Positions 9,052-19,146 are shown, counted from the first letter of the stretch. The stretch: 64,000 nucleotides of DNA from Prochlorococcus marinus str. MIT 0912 (GCF_027359595.1 NZ_CP114783.1:620001-684000); one strand, 5' to 3'. Translations and numbers: made by a program. The notes: a model not told the origin generated them from the letters alone.

Positions 9052-12000
9052 ATGGATAATATAAAGATATTTGAGGCTAATAAATATCCCTTAGAAAATG
9101 GGATGCGTCTTATTGAAGCAAGTGCGGGAACAGGTAAAACATTCTCTCTTGCTCACCTTGTTTTAAGGTTGTTGACTGAAAAAGAATATTCGATAAACGA
9201 AATACTAGTTGTTAGCTTTACAGACGCGACTGCATCAGAAATTAAAGCAAAAATCATTGAAAGACTGATTTTAGCATTAAAAATAATTGAATCAAAGAAT
9301 ACAAACTTGGAATCATATGAGATTGACAACGTTTTAGAAGAATGGGTAGAATTAAATATAAATTCTAAAGATAGAGGTTTATACATAGCCTCCCTATTAC
9401 TAGAGGCATTAGAGAGAATTGACAATGCAGATATAACAACAATTCATGGATTTTGCAGTAAAACTCTTCGTAGAGAAGCTATTGAAAATGGTAATAATTT
9501 AAATCCAACCATCGAAAAAGATTCACATTCACTAATAAATGAAATTGTTGAGGAATATTGGAAAACACAAATACTAGAAATAGAAATTTCAGAATTAAAA
9601 GGAATATTTAAAACTAATTTCAATCGTAATAATTTAATTCAAGTTCTAAGTACATTAGATAATGATCCGAATAATAATTTCAAGCAAACATTTAATGAAC
9701 TTAAAATAGAGGGAAGTCTTTCAAATCAATTAAGCTTTTATATTGGATCCTTATGGAAAGATTTTAAAACTATTTGGCAAGAGAAGGGAAAACAACTAGA
9801 AGATAGTCTCATAGATATTGCAAAAGATCTAAAATCTCAAGGTATTACAGATACAAAGCCATACTCATCCAAGCCTAGGAAAAATCGTTATGAACTTTTA
9901 AGTAACTGGATTAAAAAGTATAAATCAATAGAAAGACCATCGTATGAGGATATTCAAAATCAAAGTCTTATAAGTAAATATTATCATCCTAAAAATATTT
10001 ACCAAATAGATTTTAAGTATGGAATTAATTCTTGTTCAAAACAAATGAATTCAATACTTGATATTATAGGAGATTTATATGATAGTCCGGGTGAATTTGT
10101 TTGGGAACATGCTTTGTTATGGACCAAAAAAGAGCTTGAAAAAAGAAAATCTAAAAAAGGTCTGATAAATTACTCTGATTTACTTAAATTACTAGATCCA
10201 AAAAAATTAAATAGTAATAATTATAAAGGCAATCCTAATAATATCTATAAAAACCTAAAGCTAAGATATAAAGTAGCATTAATCGATGAGTTCCAAGATA
10301 CAGATCCAGTCCAGTTAAGATTACTAAAGGAAGCCTTTGGTAATCGATCAACACATTTATTGCTAATGATTGGAGATCCAAAGCAAGCAATCTATAGTTT
10401 CAGAGGAGGAAGCTTAAATACATATATGAAGGCCAGAGAAGCTTGTGATCGAATTGATTTAATGAATGCGAATTATAGAAGTACAAAATCTCTAATTCTA
10501 GTACTCAATAAATTATTTCTTGATGGTTTAACTAAATCAAAGCTATCAACACAAGAACTTAATCCTTGTTCAAAAGAAGATCGACTAAAACTGAATGGAA
10601 TAAAAGAACCATTGAAAATAATAAACTTAATAGATGATAATCAAAAAGAAAACATACAAAGAATAAAATTAGAATCAAAAAGCAAAATAGAAGATAAAAT
10701 TCCGAAAGTTATTGGATCGTATCTGTTAGAACTTTTAAGCAATAATGCCAAAGATATAACCCCCTCAGATATTTGCATACTAGTCAATAGACACGATCAA
10801 GCTAAAAACATCCATAGCTATTTATCAAAAATAAAAATCCCTTCACAACTTCTAAGCAATGAAAACATATTCACTAGAGAGGGTGCCCAAATCCTTCAGA
10901 TTTTCATTAACTGCATAGTCAGTCCACATAATCAACAAAAGCTTGCCCTACTCGCTTGTTCTGAGCTAATGCAATGGACAAAGGAAGAACTTAATGAATC
11001 AAAAATTAATGGTGATTTTGATTCATTATCTTCGAAGTTCTATGAACTTGCTAAATCATTTCCAAAGATTGGATTACAAGGCTGTTTATCAAACTTTCTA
11101 GAAGGAAAATCAATCGCCGACCTTTCTGATAGAGGGACTTTATTAGGTGATCTTTATCAAAGCGCTCAGATATTAGACGAGCAGATCAATCGACAGGAAT
11201 TCAATGCACTAAGAGCATCTCAATGGCTTAGTGGTCAACGGTTCCAGTCCTTTGAGCCAGTACCTGAAGAATATCAACCAAACAGCGCCATTAGTAATAG
11301 CTCCGTCAATATAATTACAATTCACAAGAGTAAAGGACTTCAATTTAAAATAGTAATCTGTCCATACTTGTGGCAAAAACCTCCAGACAAAAAAAGTCAT
11401 TTATGGAAAGACAAACAGAATCTACTCATTTCTAAAAAGTATAAATGGCATAAAAAATATTGTTCATATCAAGAGTTAATTAGAAAAGAATCATTAAATG
11501 AAGCAGAGCGGTTAGCTTACGTTGCTCTTACAAGAGCTAAAAAACAATTAATAATCCTTTGGGCAAAGGCTGCTGGTCAAGAAGGGAACCCTCTTTCAGG
11601 ATTTTTATTTGGATCTAAATTAATAAATCTCAATATAGAAGACTACACAAAAGAAATGATGGAAAAGTCCTTCAAGGAAAGGGGCCTAAAAGCTGATGTT
11701 CAAGATGTAAAATCAATAGAAAATAATAAAACATGGACTCAACCTAAAAGTGAGGTCAAATTATCACTTGGAGTAAGTCCTAACCATACGTTTGAGAATA
11801 GTTGGGGACGGTATAGTTTTTCAAAATGGATATCACAAAAAAATGATGAATCAATTCAAATATACTTATCTGATGAGTTAAATGAAGATCTTGAATTTAA
11901 AGATGATGTTGAGTATTTATCTCTAAAAAAAATTGATAAATTATTGACCGATAAAAACCATGGTATTGACAAATCAGAAGATCAAATATGGTCAAAAGAG

Positions 12001-12831
12001 AGTCCTATTGGAAGTTTTCCAAGAGGTCCTATAGCAGGAACTTGTCTTCATAAAATACTTGAAAGAATAGATTTAAATGATATTAAAAATCAACCAAAAA
12101 TTTCATCTATAATAGAAGAAGAATTAAATATAGCTAATATAAGTAATTCATTTATTGAACCAATTAATATTTTATTACAAAGACTTGCAACCATCCCCCT
12201 TGGAGGTCCTTTAGGTAAATTTAAACTGAAAAATCTACCCCCTAAAAGCTCAATCAAAGAATTAAAATTTGACATTCCAATTTGTCATGAAACAAATCCA
12301 ATTAATACTCTCGAACTATCATCAATATTTAGAGAAGATGTCCAAAAAAAATATGGCCCTGATTATATAAATAAACTAATGAATCTAAATATCTATAGCA
12401 GCGGTTTCTTAACCGGATCCATAGACCAAGTTTTTGCAGACAACACAAATCATGAAATTGCTAAATGGTGGGTTTTAGATTGGAAAAGTAACTGGCTAGG
12501 AAGTCCGCTATCAAAAGAGGATGGTTTCTCTTGTGGCCCCTCAAATTATTTGATGTCCCACATGGATGAAGAAATGTACCATCATCACTACCCACTTCAA
12601 GCTCATATATATTTACTTGCATTACATAGATTTTTAAATTGGAGACTCCCCAAGTATTCACCTCAAAAACATCTTGGAGGTTATATTTACGTTTTTTTAA
12701 GAGGAATCCCAGATAAAGGAGATTTAGAAAAAAATAATTATCCTCAAAGGACTCCAGGCTTAATCATCGAATCTGCTCCTCTTGCAAGAATTAAAAAATT
12801 AGATTTATTGATTAAAAGACCACATAAATGA
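9052..12831 (+). CDS. recB: Exodeoxyribonuclease V subunit RecB
   Basis: A 1259-residue UvrD-like 3'-5' helicase with a C-terminal nuclease. Walker A is IEASAGTGKTFSL with K29, Walker B is ALIDEFQDTDPVQLRLL near residue 412, and later helicase motifs include ITIHKSKGLQFKIVICP and EAERLAYVALTRAKKQL. The nuclease domain keeps its key residues, D1125 (TGSIDQVF), D1143 and K1145 (WVLDWKSNWLG), so it should cut DNA. The stop codon overlaps the recD start (ATGA). With RecC and RecD it would process double-strand ends. Confidence 0.95.
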   Translation: MDNIKIFEANKYPLENGMRLIEASAGTGKTFSLAHLVLRLLTEKEYSINEILVVSFTDATASEIKAKIIERLILALKIIESKNTNLESYEIDNVLEEWVELNINSKDRGLYIASLLLEALERIDNADITTIHGFCSKTLRREAIENGNNLNPTIEKDSHSLINEIVEEYWKTQILEIEISELKGIFKTNFNRNNLIQVLSTLDNDPNNNFKQTFNELKIEGSLSNQLSFYIGSLWKDFKTIWQEKGKQLEDSLIDIAKDLKSQGITDTKPYSSKPRKNRYELLSNWIKKYKSIERPSYEDIQNQSLISKYYHPKNIYQIDFKYGINSCSKQMNSILDIIGDLYDSPGEFVWEHALLWTKKELEKRKSKKGLINYSDLLKLLDPKKLNSNNYKGNPNNIYKNLKLRYKVALIDEFQDTDPVQLRLLKEAFGNRSTHLLLMIGDPKQAIYSFRGGSLNTYMKAREACDRIDLMNANYRSTKSLILVLNKLFLDGLTKSKLSTQELNPCSKEDRLKLNGIKEPLKIINLIDDNQKENIQRIKLESKSKIEDKIPKVIGSYLLELLSNNAKDITPSDICILVNRHDQAKNIHSYLSKIKIPSQLLSNENIFTREGAQILQIFINCIVSPHNQQKLALLACSELMQWTKEELNESKINGDFDSLSSKFYELAKSFPKIGLQGCLSNFLEGKSIADLSDRGTLLGDLYQSAQILDEQINRQEFNALRASQWLSGQRFQSFEPVPEEYQPNSAISNSSVNIITIHKSKGLQFKIVICPYLWQKPPDKKSHLWKDKQNLLISKKYKWHKKYCSYQELIRKESLNEAERLAYVALTRAKKQLIILWAKAAGQEGNPLSGFLFGSKLINLNIEDYTKEMMEKSFKERGLKADVQDVKSIENNKTWTQPKSEVKLSLGVSPNHTFENSWGRYSFSKWISQKNDESIQIYLSDELNEDLEFKDDVEYLSLKKIDKLLTDKNHGIDKSEDQIWSKESPIGSFPRGPIAGTCLHKILERIDLNDIKNQPKISSIIEEELNIANISNSFIEPINILLQRLATIPLGGPLGKFKLKNLPPKSSIKELKFDIPICHETNPINTLELSSIFREDVQKKYGPDYINKLMNLNIYSSGFLTGSIDQVFADNTNHEIAKWWVLDWKSNWLGSPLSKEDGFSCGPSNYLMSHMDEEMYHHHYPLQAHIYLLALHRFLNWRLPKYSPQKHLGGYIYVFLRGIPDKGDLEKNNYPQRTPGLIIESAPLARIKKLDLLIKRPHK

Positions 12832-14549
12832 AAGAACAATTTAAAAAAAAGTTTTCACCTGACTTAAGCAAATCATTATTAACTACTCTGGCTCGCTATT
12901 TTCCACCGATAGAGTTTAACGAAGCTTTAATTGATGTTGTAAATGTATTAATGGAGGCATTATCAAGAGGTGATGTTTATATAGACATGAGAGAAATCCC
13001 TAAGAATGTTGAACTTAAATATAAAGACTGGCCCAGCTATCATAAGAAAGCCTTATTAAAAAGCGGTTGGACTAAAGGAGATAACTCCCCAATAGTTTTA
13101 AATGGAGATTTGATAAGTTGGCGTCGAACACATGATGAGATAGTTGAGACCATTCATAAGTTACTTATAAGGAATAAACCTATTAAACCCCTATCTAAAG
13201 AATCATCTGTTCGAATTAATTCGAAGAATTTAGAACATCTAAATATGCAACAAATAGAAGCTGTTAACCTTGTTGAGAATGAGAAAATCATCTTATTAAG
13301 TGGTGGCCCAGGCACAGGCAAGACTAGTACCATCCTGCAAATGCTTTTACAAGCACTAAAAAGAAATCCGACTCTTGATATCGCAATGGCTGCTCCAACA
13401 GGGAAAGCAGCAAAAAAACTAAAAGATACTATACAAGCCGGTATCAAAAATTTTGATAATCCTATAAAGGATAAGCTTTCTAATATTCCTTCTAAAACAT
13501 TGCATAAATGGTTGGAAGCAAGTCCAAATGGCTTCAAAAGAAACTCTAAACGTCTCCTGAAATTAGATTTAATAGTCGTAGATGAGATGTCAATGGTTGA
13601 CTTATCAACTATCAATGGTTTGCTCGATTCATTGCCAAAATCTTGTCAGATAATCTTGGTAGGTGATCCTAACCAATTATTACCAATAGGAAGTGCTGGT
13701 ATATGGCAAATTTTGCACGACAAAGAAACAACATCAAATTTTCAATCAAACTCAGTCAAACTAACAAAGTCATACCGAAACCAAGGAGATATTGCTTTAT
13801 TAAGAAATACATTAAAAGATGAAGGAGTAGATGCCTTTTGGAATCTACTTTCAATGAAAGAACATTCATCAAATACAAGGCAACACCTTTCATCCCTAAA
13901 AAGTATTCCTGATCCCGTACTAAGTACTCTTTTTAACTATAGAAAGAAACTTAAAGAGTTAACAGAAAATTGTATTACTTATATTCCTAATGAGGCATGG
14001 CAATCAAGCATGATTGAGGTAGAACAATCAGTTGAGATACTAAAACTCTTTAGATTCATAGATAATCTGCTTATACTTTGTCCGCAAAGATATGGGCCCT
14101 GGGGTGTAAAAAAAATACACGAATTCCTTTTAGGAAAAACATTTGAAGAGGAAGTACACAATTGGGAGCAGGGAACACCAATCATGGCTAGAAGTAATCA
14201 ATCTGAAATAGGTTTAGCGAATGGAGACGTCGGGGTGATTATTGGCAAAGGGAAGGCAAGACGTTTTTTATTTAATGTTTTTTCTGAGGAGCAAAGACTA
14301 GTAACTCGATTGATAAACCCATCAAGATTAAATATGTATGATGCCGCATATGCAATGACAATTCATAAAGCGCAGGGAAGTGAAGCTGATCAAGTTCTTT
14401 TACTTTGGCCAAGCACCTCAAAAATTTCAGAAAAGAATACCCTAAAAAATTTTTATTCTGATGATAATGAAAAGAGAATGCTTTATACAGCAATAACTCG
14501 TGCAAAAAAACAATTACTGGTAATTACCAATAAAGAAGATGACTTTTAA
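12828..14549 (+). CDS. recD: Exodeoxyribonuclease V subunit RecD
   Basis: A 573-residue superfamily 1B 5'-3' helicase subunit of RecBCD. Walker A is LLSGGPGTGKTSTI at about residues 155-168, Walker B is LIVVDEMSMVDLS, followed by QIILVGDPNQLLPIGSAG and, near the C-terminus, AMTIHKAQGSEADQVLL and YTAITRAKKQL. It starts inside the recB stop (ATGA overlap), so translation is probably coupled. The N-terminal region matches the short RecD domain that contacts RecC. Confidence 0.94.
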   Translation: MKEQFKKKFSPDLSKSLLTTLARYFPPIEFNEALIDVVNVLMEALSRGDVYIDMREIPKNVELKYKDWPSYHKKALLKSGWTKGDNSPIVLNGDLISWRRTHDEIVETIHKLLIRNKPIKPLSKESSVRINSKNLEHLNMQQIEAVNLVENEKIILLSGGPGTGKTSTILQMLLQALKRNPTLDIAMAAPTGKAAKKLKDTIQAGIKNFDNPIKDKLSNIPSKTLHKWLEASPNGFKRNSKRLLKLDLIVVDEMSMVDLSTINGLLDSLPKSCQIILVGDPNQLLPIGSAGIWQILHDKETTSNFQSNSVKLTKSYRNQGDIALLRNTLKDEGVDAFWNLLSMKEHSSNTRQHLSSLKSIPDPVLSTLFNYRKKLKELTENCITYIPNEAWQSSMIEVEQSVEILKLFRFIDNLLILCPQRYGPWGVKKIHEFLLGKTFEEEVHNWEQGTPIMARSNQSEIGLANGDVGVIIGKGKARRFLFNVFSEEQRLVTRLINPSRLNMYDAAYAMTIHKAQGSEADQVLLLWPSTSKISEKNTLKNFYSDDNEKRMLYTAITRAKKQLLVITNKEDDF

Positions 14550-14580
14550 TGATGTGATCAACTTATTCCTAAAAGGATTT

Positions 14581-14607
14581 TTGAGATGATAAAATGAACA
14601 ATATAAT
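14581..14607 (+). promoter_or_regulatory. Predicted sigma70-type promoter of deaD
   Basis: A -35-like TTGAGA (14581-14586) and a perfect -10 TATAAT (14602-14607) are separated by 15 bases. The predicted transcript start is near 14614, giving an 85-base 5' untranslated leader before the ATG at 14699. The spacer is slightly short. It lies just after the recD stop, so deaD can be expressed separately from recBCD. Seen by eye only. Confidence 0.5.
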
Positions 14608-14635
14608 CCCTTTAACAAGGCGAGTCAGCAAAGCA

Positions 14636-14689
14636 CGGTTATAAACCGATCGGAAGTTGCCTGCCTAATTTGAAGGACAAAAAGGCAAC
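14636..14689 (+). promoter_or_regulatory. Structured 5' leader of deaD (two hairpins)
   Basis: Hairpin 1 pairs CGGTT (14636-14640) with AACCG (14644-14648) over a 3-base loop. Hairpin 2 pairs GTTGCCT (14656-14662) with AGGCAAC (14683-14689), with a possible inner CCT/AGG helix (14664-14666 with 14674-14676). The AAGGA that could act as a ribosome-binding site lies inside hairpin 2. Leaders of cold-induced DEAD-box helicases are often autoregulated, so this may be a control element. That role is inference. Confidence 0.45.
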
Positions 14690-14698
14690 CATTATTAG

Positions 14699-16465
14699 AT
14701 GACAAATAAAGATTTACATGAGGATTCCTCATGTCCAGAAGATCAAGATGATCTCACAGAATCTACTGAGGAAATATTGGATGAAGGTGATCAAAATCCA
14801 GAAAATGGATTTTCTGAATTTAATTTTAGTGAAGAACTAATTCAAACAATCTCTGATCAAGGATACTCATCACCCACTCCGATACAAAAAGCTGCAATTC
14901 CTGAATTACTTCTTGGTAGAGATTTAGTAGGACAAGCTCAAACAGGTACAGGAAAAACAGCTGCATTTGCGTTGCCAATCCTTGAAAGACTGAAAAAAAA
15001 TATTGGACACCCACAAGTTTTAGTTCTAGCTCCAACTCGCGAGTTGGCTATGCAGGTAGCTGAATCATTTCGTACATATTCAGCTGGTCATCCTCATTTT
15101 AAAGTACTTGCAATATATGGAGGCTCAGATTTCCGAAATCAAATTAACACTCTTAGGAGGGGAGTTGATGTAGTCGTAGGGACTCCGGGGCGAGTAATGG
15201 ATCATATGCGCCAAAAGACTCTCAATACTAGCCATTTAAGTTGTTTAGTTCTAGATGAAGCTGATGAAATGTTAAGGATGGGATTCATTGATGATGTTGA
15301 GTGGATTTTAGAGCAATTGCCAGAAGAAAGACAGCTAGTTTTATTCTCTGCGACGATGCCATCTGAGATAAGAAGATTATCAAAAAAATATTTAAATAGT
15401 CCTGCGGAAATAACTATAAAAGCAACTGAATTAAAGGAAAGACTTATTAGGCAAAGGTATATAAGTGTTCAAAATGTTTATAAAGTTAATGCACTTCAAA
15501 GAGTACTTGAAGCTGTATCAGAAGAAGGAGTAATAATATTTGCTAGAACAAAAGCTATTACAATTGTAGTAGCTGAAAAATTAGAATCATTTGGATATAA
15601 TGTAGCCGTTTTAAATGGAGATATTCCTCAAAATCAAAGGGAACGAACAGTTGAAAGATTAAGACAGGGTTCTATAAATATCTTAGTAGCTACAGATGTT
15701 GCAGCAAGGGGACTCGACGTAGATCGAATTGGTTTAGTAATTAATTATGACATGCCATTTGATCGCGAAGCATATGTTCATAGAATTGGCAGAACTGGTC
15801 GTGCAGGAAGAAATGGTGAAGCAATTCTTTTTGTTAACCCAAGAGAAAGATCATTCTTAAATAATCTTGAAAGAGCTGTAGGTCAACCAATTGAGAAAAT
15901 GGATATTCCAGACAATGAACTAATCAATAGGAACCGAATTAAGAAGCTACAAGAAAAATTAGTAAAAGCTGCCACAACACAGAGAGATAACCCTGAAGAG
16001 GCTAATATTTTAGAAGAATTAATAAAAAATGTTGAAAAAGAATTAGATATAGATCCAAAAGACTTAACACTTGCCGCATTAAATTTAGCAATCGGTTTTA
16101 ATGCACTACTTGAGAATGGGAATGAGGATTGGATCAGGCAATCAGCTCAAAGGAATACAAGAAATGATCGAAGAGACAATAAATTTAAACAACGTCGAAG
16201 AGGTGATTTTGATAACAGCAGGCTTGAAGATGATATGGACAGATTCAGGGTTGAAGTTGGGCACCGAGATAGAGTTAAGCCTGGAAATCTAGTTGGAGCA
16301 ATTGCAAACGAAGCCGGACTAAAAGGAAGATCTATAGGCAGAATAAGAATATTTGAAAATTACAGCCTAGTAGACTTGCCAAAACAAATGCCTGATAAAA
16401 TTTTTCAAGCTCTAAAGAAAGTCAAAGTAATGAATAGGGAATTACAAATAAACAGAGCGGACTAA
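14699..16465 (+). CDS. deaD: DEAD-box ATP-dependent RNA helicase (DeaD/CsdA type)
   Basis: A 588-residue RNA helicase. An acidic N-terminus (about 1-35) precedes the Q motif (PTPIQKAAIPELL), Walker A (AQTGTGKTAAF), PTRELA, VLDEADEML, the SAT motif and the C-lobe block HRIGRTGRAGR. After a basic, Arg/Asn-rich linker comes a DbpA-type RNA-binding domain (RVEVGHRDRVKPGNLVGAIA to the end). This architecture fits CsdA/DeaD, which helps ribosome assembly and RNA turnover, often in the cold. It follows recD but appears to have its own promoter and leader. Confidence 0.93.
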   Translation: MTNKDLHEDSSCPEDQDDLTESTEEILDEGDQNPENGFSEFNFSEELIQTISDQGYSSPTPIQKAAIPELLLGRDLVGQAQTGTGKTAAFALPILERLKKNIGHPQVLVLAPTRELAMQVAESFRTYSAGHPHFKVLAIYGGSDFRNQINTLRRGVDVVVGTPGRVMDHMRQKTLNTSHLSCLVLDEADEMLRMGFIDDVEWILEQLPEERQLVLFSATMPSEIRRLSKKYLNSPAEITIKATELKERLIRQRYISVQNVYKVNALQRVLEAVSEEGVIIFARTKAITIVVAEKLESFGYNVAVLNGDIPQNQRERTVERLRQGSINILVATDVAARGLDVDRIGLVINYDMPFDREAYVHRIGRTGRAGRNGEAILFVNPRERSFLNNLERAVGQPIEKMDIPDNELINRNRIKKLQEKLVKAATTQRDNPEEANILEELIKNVEKELDIDPKDLTLAALNLAIGFNALLENGNEDWIRQSAQRNTRNDRRDNKFKQRRRGDFDNSRLEDDMDRFRVEVGHRDRVKPGNLVGAIANEAGLKGRSIGRIRIFENYSLVDLPKQMPDKIFQALKKVKVMNRELQINRAD

Positions 16466-16485
16466 TAGAAAAAACAATCAATAAA

Positions 16486-16770
16486 ATGCTTAGCAAATTA
16501 TTATTCAGCAGCATGATCACGTTCCTTATTATAGATATGAGTATCAATTTGGTGGCTCAGGAAAGAAAAATTAGTACTAAAAATAGTCTTATTAATAAAT
16601 TCTGTATTGCAACATTAAAATCAAAACTTAATAACAAGAACAAAAAGAATATAAATGAAATTAGTGATTTTACATGTGATTGCTTTTTTAAAAAATATAA
16701 TTCTGGAAATTCATTAAAAAGCTCACGTATTTACTGTAGAGATAAGGCTTCTGAGAAATATAATCTCTAA
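16486..16770 (+). CDS. Small secreted or anchored four-cysteine protein, function unknown
   Basis: A 94-residue protein with an N-terminal hydrophobic stretch (about residues 4-22, LLFSSMITFLIIDMSINLVA) ending in a plausible AQE signal-peptidase site. The mature part is basic and has four Cys (C40, C64, C66, C84), including a TCDCFFKKY block, which suggests disulfides or a metal site. It begins 20 bases after deaD and ends 20 bases before an ABC exporter gene. I do not recognise a named family. Confidence 0.65.
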   Translation: MLSKLLFSSMITFLIIDMSINLVAQERKISTKNSLINKFCIATLKSKLNNKNKKNINEISDFTCDCFFKKYNSGNSLKSSRIYCRDKASEKYNL

Positions 16771-16790
16771 AGAATAGTAATCTAAATAAA

Positions 16791-18578
16791 ATGTATACTT
16801 CAAATTCAAAAAGAAAAAACCCCTTAACTAGACTTTTAAGTAATCTTAAAAGTCAAAAGCTTCTAATTTATTCAGCTGTTGCTTGCTCTATATTAAATAA
16901 ATTTTTTGATCTTGCACCGCCTGTATTAATTGGTATATCTGTTGATGTAGTAGTAAGGAAAGAAAGTTCTTGGCTTGGCTCTATTGGGTTTAATACTGTC
17001 CCAGCTCAGTTAATTGCACTTGCAATAATTTCATTTTTGATTTGGACAGCTGAATCATTCTTTGAATATTTATATGGATTAATGTGGAGAAATTTAGCTC
17101 AAAAGACACAGCACTTTTTAAGAATAAAAGCATATGATCATTTACAAAAATTAGAAATGACATTTTTTGAATCAGACAATACAGGAAGACTTATGACTGT
17201 GCTGAATGACGATATCAACCAACTAGAAAGATTCTTAGATGAAGGCGCTAATAAAATTATTCAATTAATAATTACTGTTTTTATTGTTGGTGGTGCAATG
17301 ATTTTATTAGCGCCAGGAATTGCATTTCTAGCATTCATCCCTATTCCATTTATTCTTTGGGGTTCGATTAATTTTCAGAAAAACCTTGCTCCTCGTTATC
17401 GTGAAGTCAGAGATAGAGCTGGAGACCTTGCCTCAAGACTGAATAACAACCTAAGTGGAATGCTTACTATTAAAAGTTTCGCTACTGAGGATTGGGAACT
17501 AGAAAGATTAAGGTTGGATAGTAATTTATATCAAGAAAGTAATAGAAAAGCAATTAAATTATCGGCAGCATTTATACCGTTAATTAGATTCGCAATATTA
17601 TTTGCTTTCCTTGCAATATTAATTGCTGGAGGCTTCCAAACTTGGAAAGGATTAATGCCAGTGGGAACATATAGTTTTTTAGTATTTATTACTCAAAGAT
17701 TATTGTGGCCTTTGACAACATTAGGGCATATTTTGGATGATTATCAAAGATCAATGGCCTCAACAAATAGAGTTTTAGATTTAATAGATACTCCAATTAA
17801 AATTAAACCTGGAAAAATCAAATTAGATCCTAAGAATGTTCAGGGTTCAATAAAATTTATAAAAGTAGATTTTACCTATCAAGGCCGATCTCAAATTATA
17901 AACAACTTTAATTTAGATATTAGTCCTGGAAAAAAAATAGGTATTGTAGGAGCTACTGGTTCTGGTAAAAGTACACTTGTAAAACTGCTATTAAGGCTTT
18001 ATAAAATCAGTAAAGGTTCAATAGAAATTGATGGAAACTCAATTGAATCATTGGATTTAAAAAGTCTAAGACGATGCATTTCATTAGTAAGCCAGGAAAC
18101 ATATTTATTCCAAGGCACAATTGAAGAAAATATTTCTTATGGATCACATAATGTTGATAATTCTAAAATTAAAAATGCGGCAGACATTGCCGAAGCAACT
18201 GAATTTATCAATCAACTACCACAAGGCCTAAAAACAATAGTTGGAGAGAGAGGACAAAGGTTATCTGGCGGACAAAGACAAAGAATTGCTATCGCAAGGG
18301 CAATCTTAAAAAACTCCCCAATATTAGTACTAGATGAAGCAACAGCATCTGTGGATAATGAAACTGAAGCCGCGATTCAAAGATCTTTAAAGAAGATAAC
18401 AAATAGTTGTACTACAATTGTTATTGCACATCGTTTAAGCACAGTAATAGATGCTGACGAAATTATAGTTTTAGATAAAGGTAAAATCATCGAGAAAGGA
18501 ACACATATTTGCCTTCTAAAAAATAAAGGTTTCTATTACTACCTTTGGAAAATTCAAGCCGGTGAAAATAATACTTAA
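16791..18578 (+). CDS. ABC exporter, fused permease and ATPase (MsbA/multidrug type)
   Basis: A 595-residue half-transporter. Residues about 1-320 hold six membrane segments of the ABC type 1 exporter fold; the C-terminal 240 residues are the ATPase, with Walker A VGATGSGKSTLVKLL, Q-loop, signature LSGGQRQRIAIARAIL, Walker B ILVLDEATASVDNETE and the H-loop VIAHRLSTV. It probably works as a homodimer exporting a lipid or hydrophobic compound; the substrate cannot be told. Its stop is separated from the convergent psbP stop by one base. Confidence 0.9.
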   Translation: MYTSNSKRKNPLTRLLSNLKSQKLLIYSAVACSILNKFFDLAPPVLIGISVDVVVRKESSWLGSIGFNTVPAQLIALAIISFLIWTAESFFEYLYGLMWRNLAQKTQHFLRIKAYDHLQKLEMTFFESDNTGRLMTVLNDDINQLERFLDEGANKIIQLIITVFIVGGAMILLAPGIAFLAFIPIPFILWGSINFQKNLAPRYREVRDRAGDLASRLNNNLSGMLTIKSFATEDWELERLRLDSNLYQESNRKAIKLSAAFIPLIRFAILFAFLAILIAGGFQTWKGLMPVGTYSFLVFITQRLLWPLTTLGHILDDYQRSMASTNRVLDLIDTPIKIKPGKIKLDPKNVQGSIKFIKVDFTYQGRSQIINNFNLDISPGKKIGIVGATGSGKSTLVKLLLRLYKISKGSIEIDGNSIESLDLKSLRRCISLVSQETYLFQGTIEENISYGSHNVDNSKIKNAADIAEATEFINQLPQGLKTIVGERGQRLSGGQRQRIAIARAILKNSPILVLDEATASVDNETEAAIQRSLKKITNSCTTIVIAHRLSTVIDADEIIVLDKGKIIEKGTHICLLKNKGFYYYLWKIQAGENNT

Positions 18579-18579
18579 A

Positions 18580-19146
18580 TTAGATGAAAAAAGTAAAAGA
18601 ACTGACTACTCTTTTAAAAGTATCTTGCATCTTTGACCAGCGTTGTTCTTTGGTGCTAGCAGCAAGCGTATATAAATAACCTCTATCTATAACGACAGTA
18701 GCTATTTCGTGCCTACTATTTTCTTCTAAATCAACAGAGTATTCAAGATCATAGAATTTGCGTTCATCCACTTCTCTCTCTGTGGCATCTATTAATTGAA
18801 TAGGATTATTACTATTTTTTTCACCAAAGAGTCTTTCCCCTACCGCATCCGCTCCACCCAAATCATCTAAATCTACTTCATTCTCCAATTTAGAAATAAC
18901 AAGACTAAGAGTTTCATCGGAGTTTATCAAGTCATGATAAACAACCTCTGGACCATTATCCACAGCAACTCTCGTCCACCCTGTTGGGAAAAGGAAACCA
19001 TAACGTCCATCTTGACTTTTAAAAGGTTCCAACCCTGCCGCTCCCCCCGTAGAGCATGCTCCGAGGGTCAAGACTAGAGCCATAGCCAAAAGAGATTTAA
19101 AAGATGTTCGTAGAAATTTGATCATTTTAAGAGACTCAAGCATCAC
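18580..19146 (-). CDS. psbP: PsbP-family photosystem II lipoprotein (CyanoP)
   Basis: A 188-residue lipoprotein with a signal peptide and the lipobox LTLGAC (Cys near residue 30), followed by a PsbP domain: LEPFKSQDGRYGFLFPTGWTRVAVDNGPEVVYHDL is the typical start of the family. CyanoP sits on the lumen side of thylakoids and helps photosystem II assembly. An alternative start is the Met at 19125 (MIKFLRTSF), which gives a more typical signal peptide length. Confidence 0.9.
   Translation of the reverse strand: MMLESLKMIKFLRTSFKSLLAMALVLTLGACSTGGAAGLEPFKSQDGRYGFLFPTGWTRVAVDNGPEVVYHDLINSDETLSLVISKLENEVDLDDLGGADAVGERLFGEKNSNNPIQLIDATEREVDERKFYDLEYSVDLEENSRHEIATVVIDRGYLYTLAASTKEQRWSKMQDTFKRVVSSFTFFI

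Noticed and set aside
13154-13615. 153-residue open frame on the minus strand
   Set aside because: It lies entirely inside recD, whose helicase motifs are intact in the plus frame. The minus-strand translation is Ser/Phe-rich antisense shadow with no motif.
14608-14698. Glutamine riboswitch (glnA-type) in the deaD leader
   Set aside because: A CGGAAGT-like word is present, but the rest of the glnA/downstream-peptide consensus and its three-way junction are not seen.
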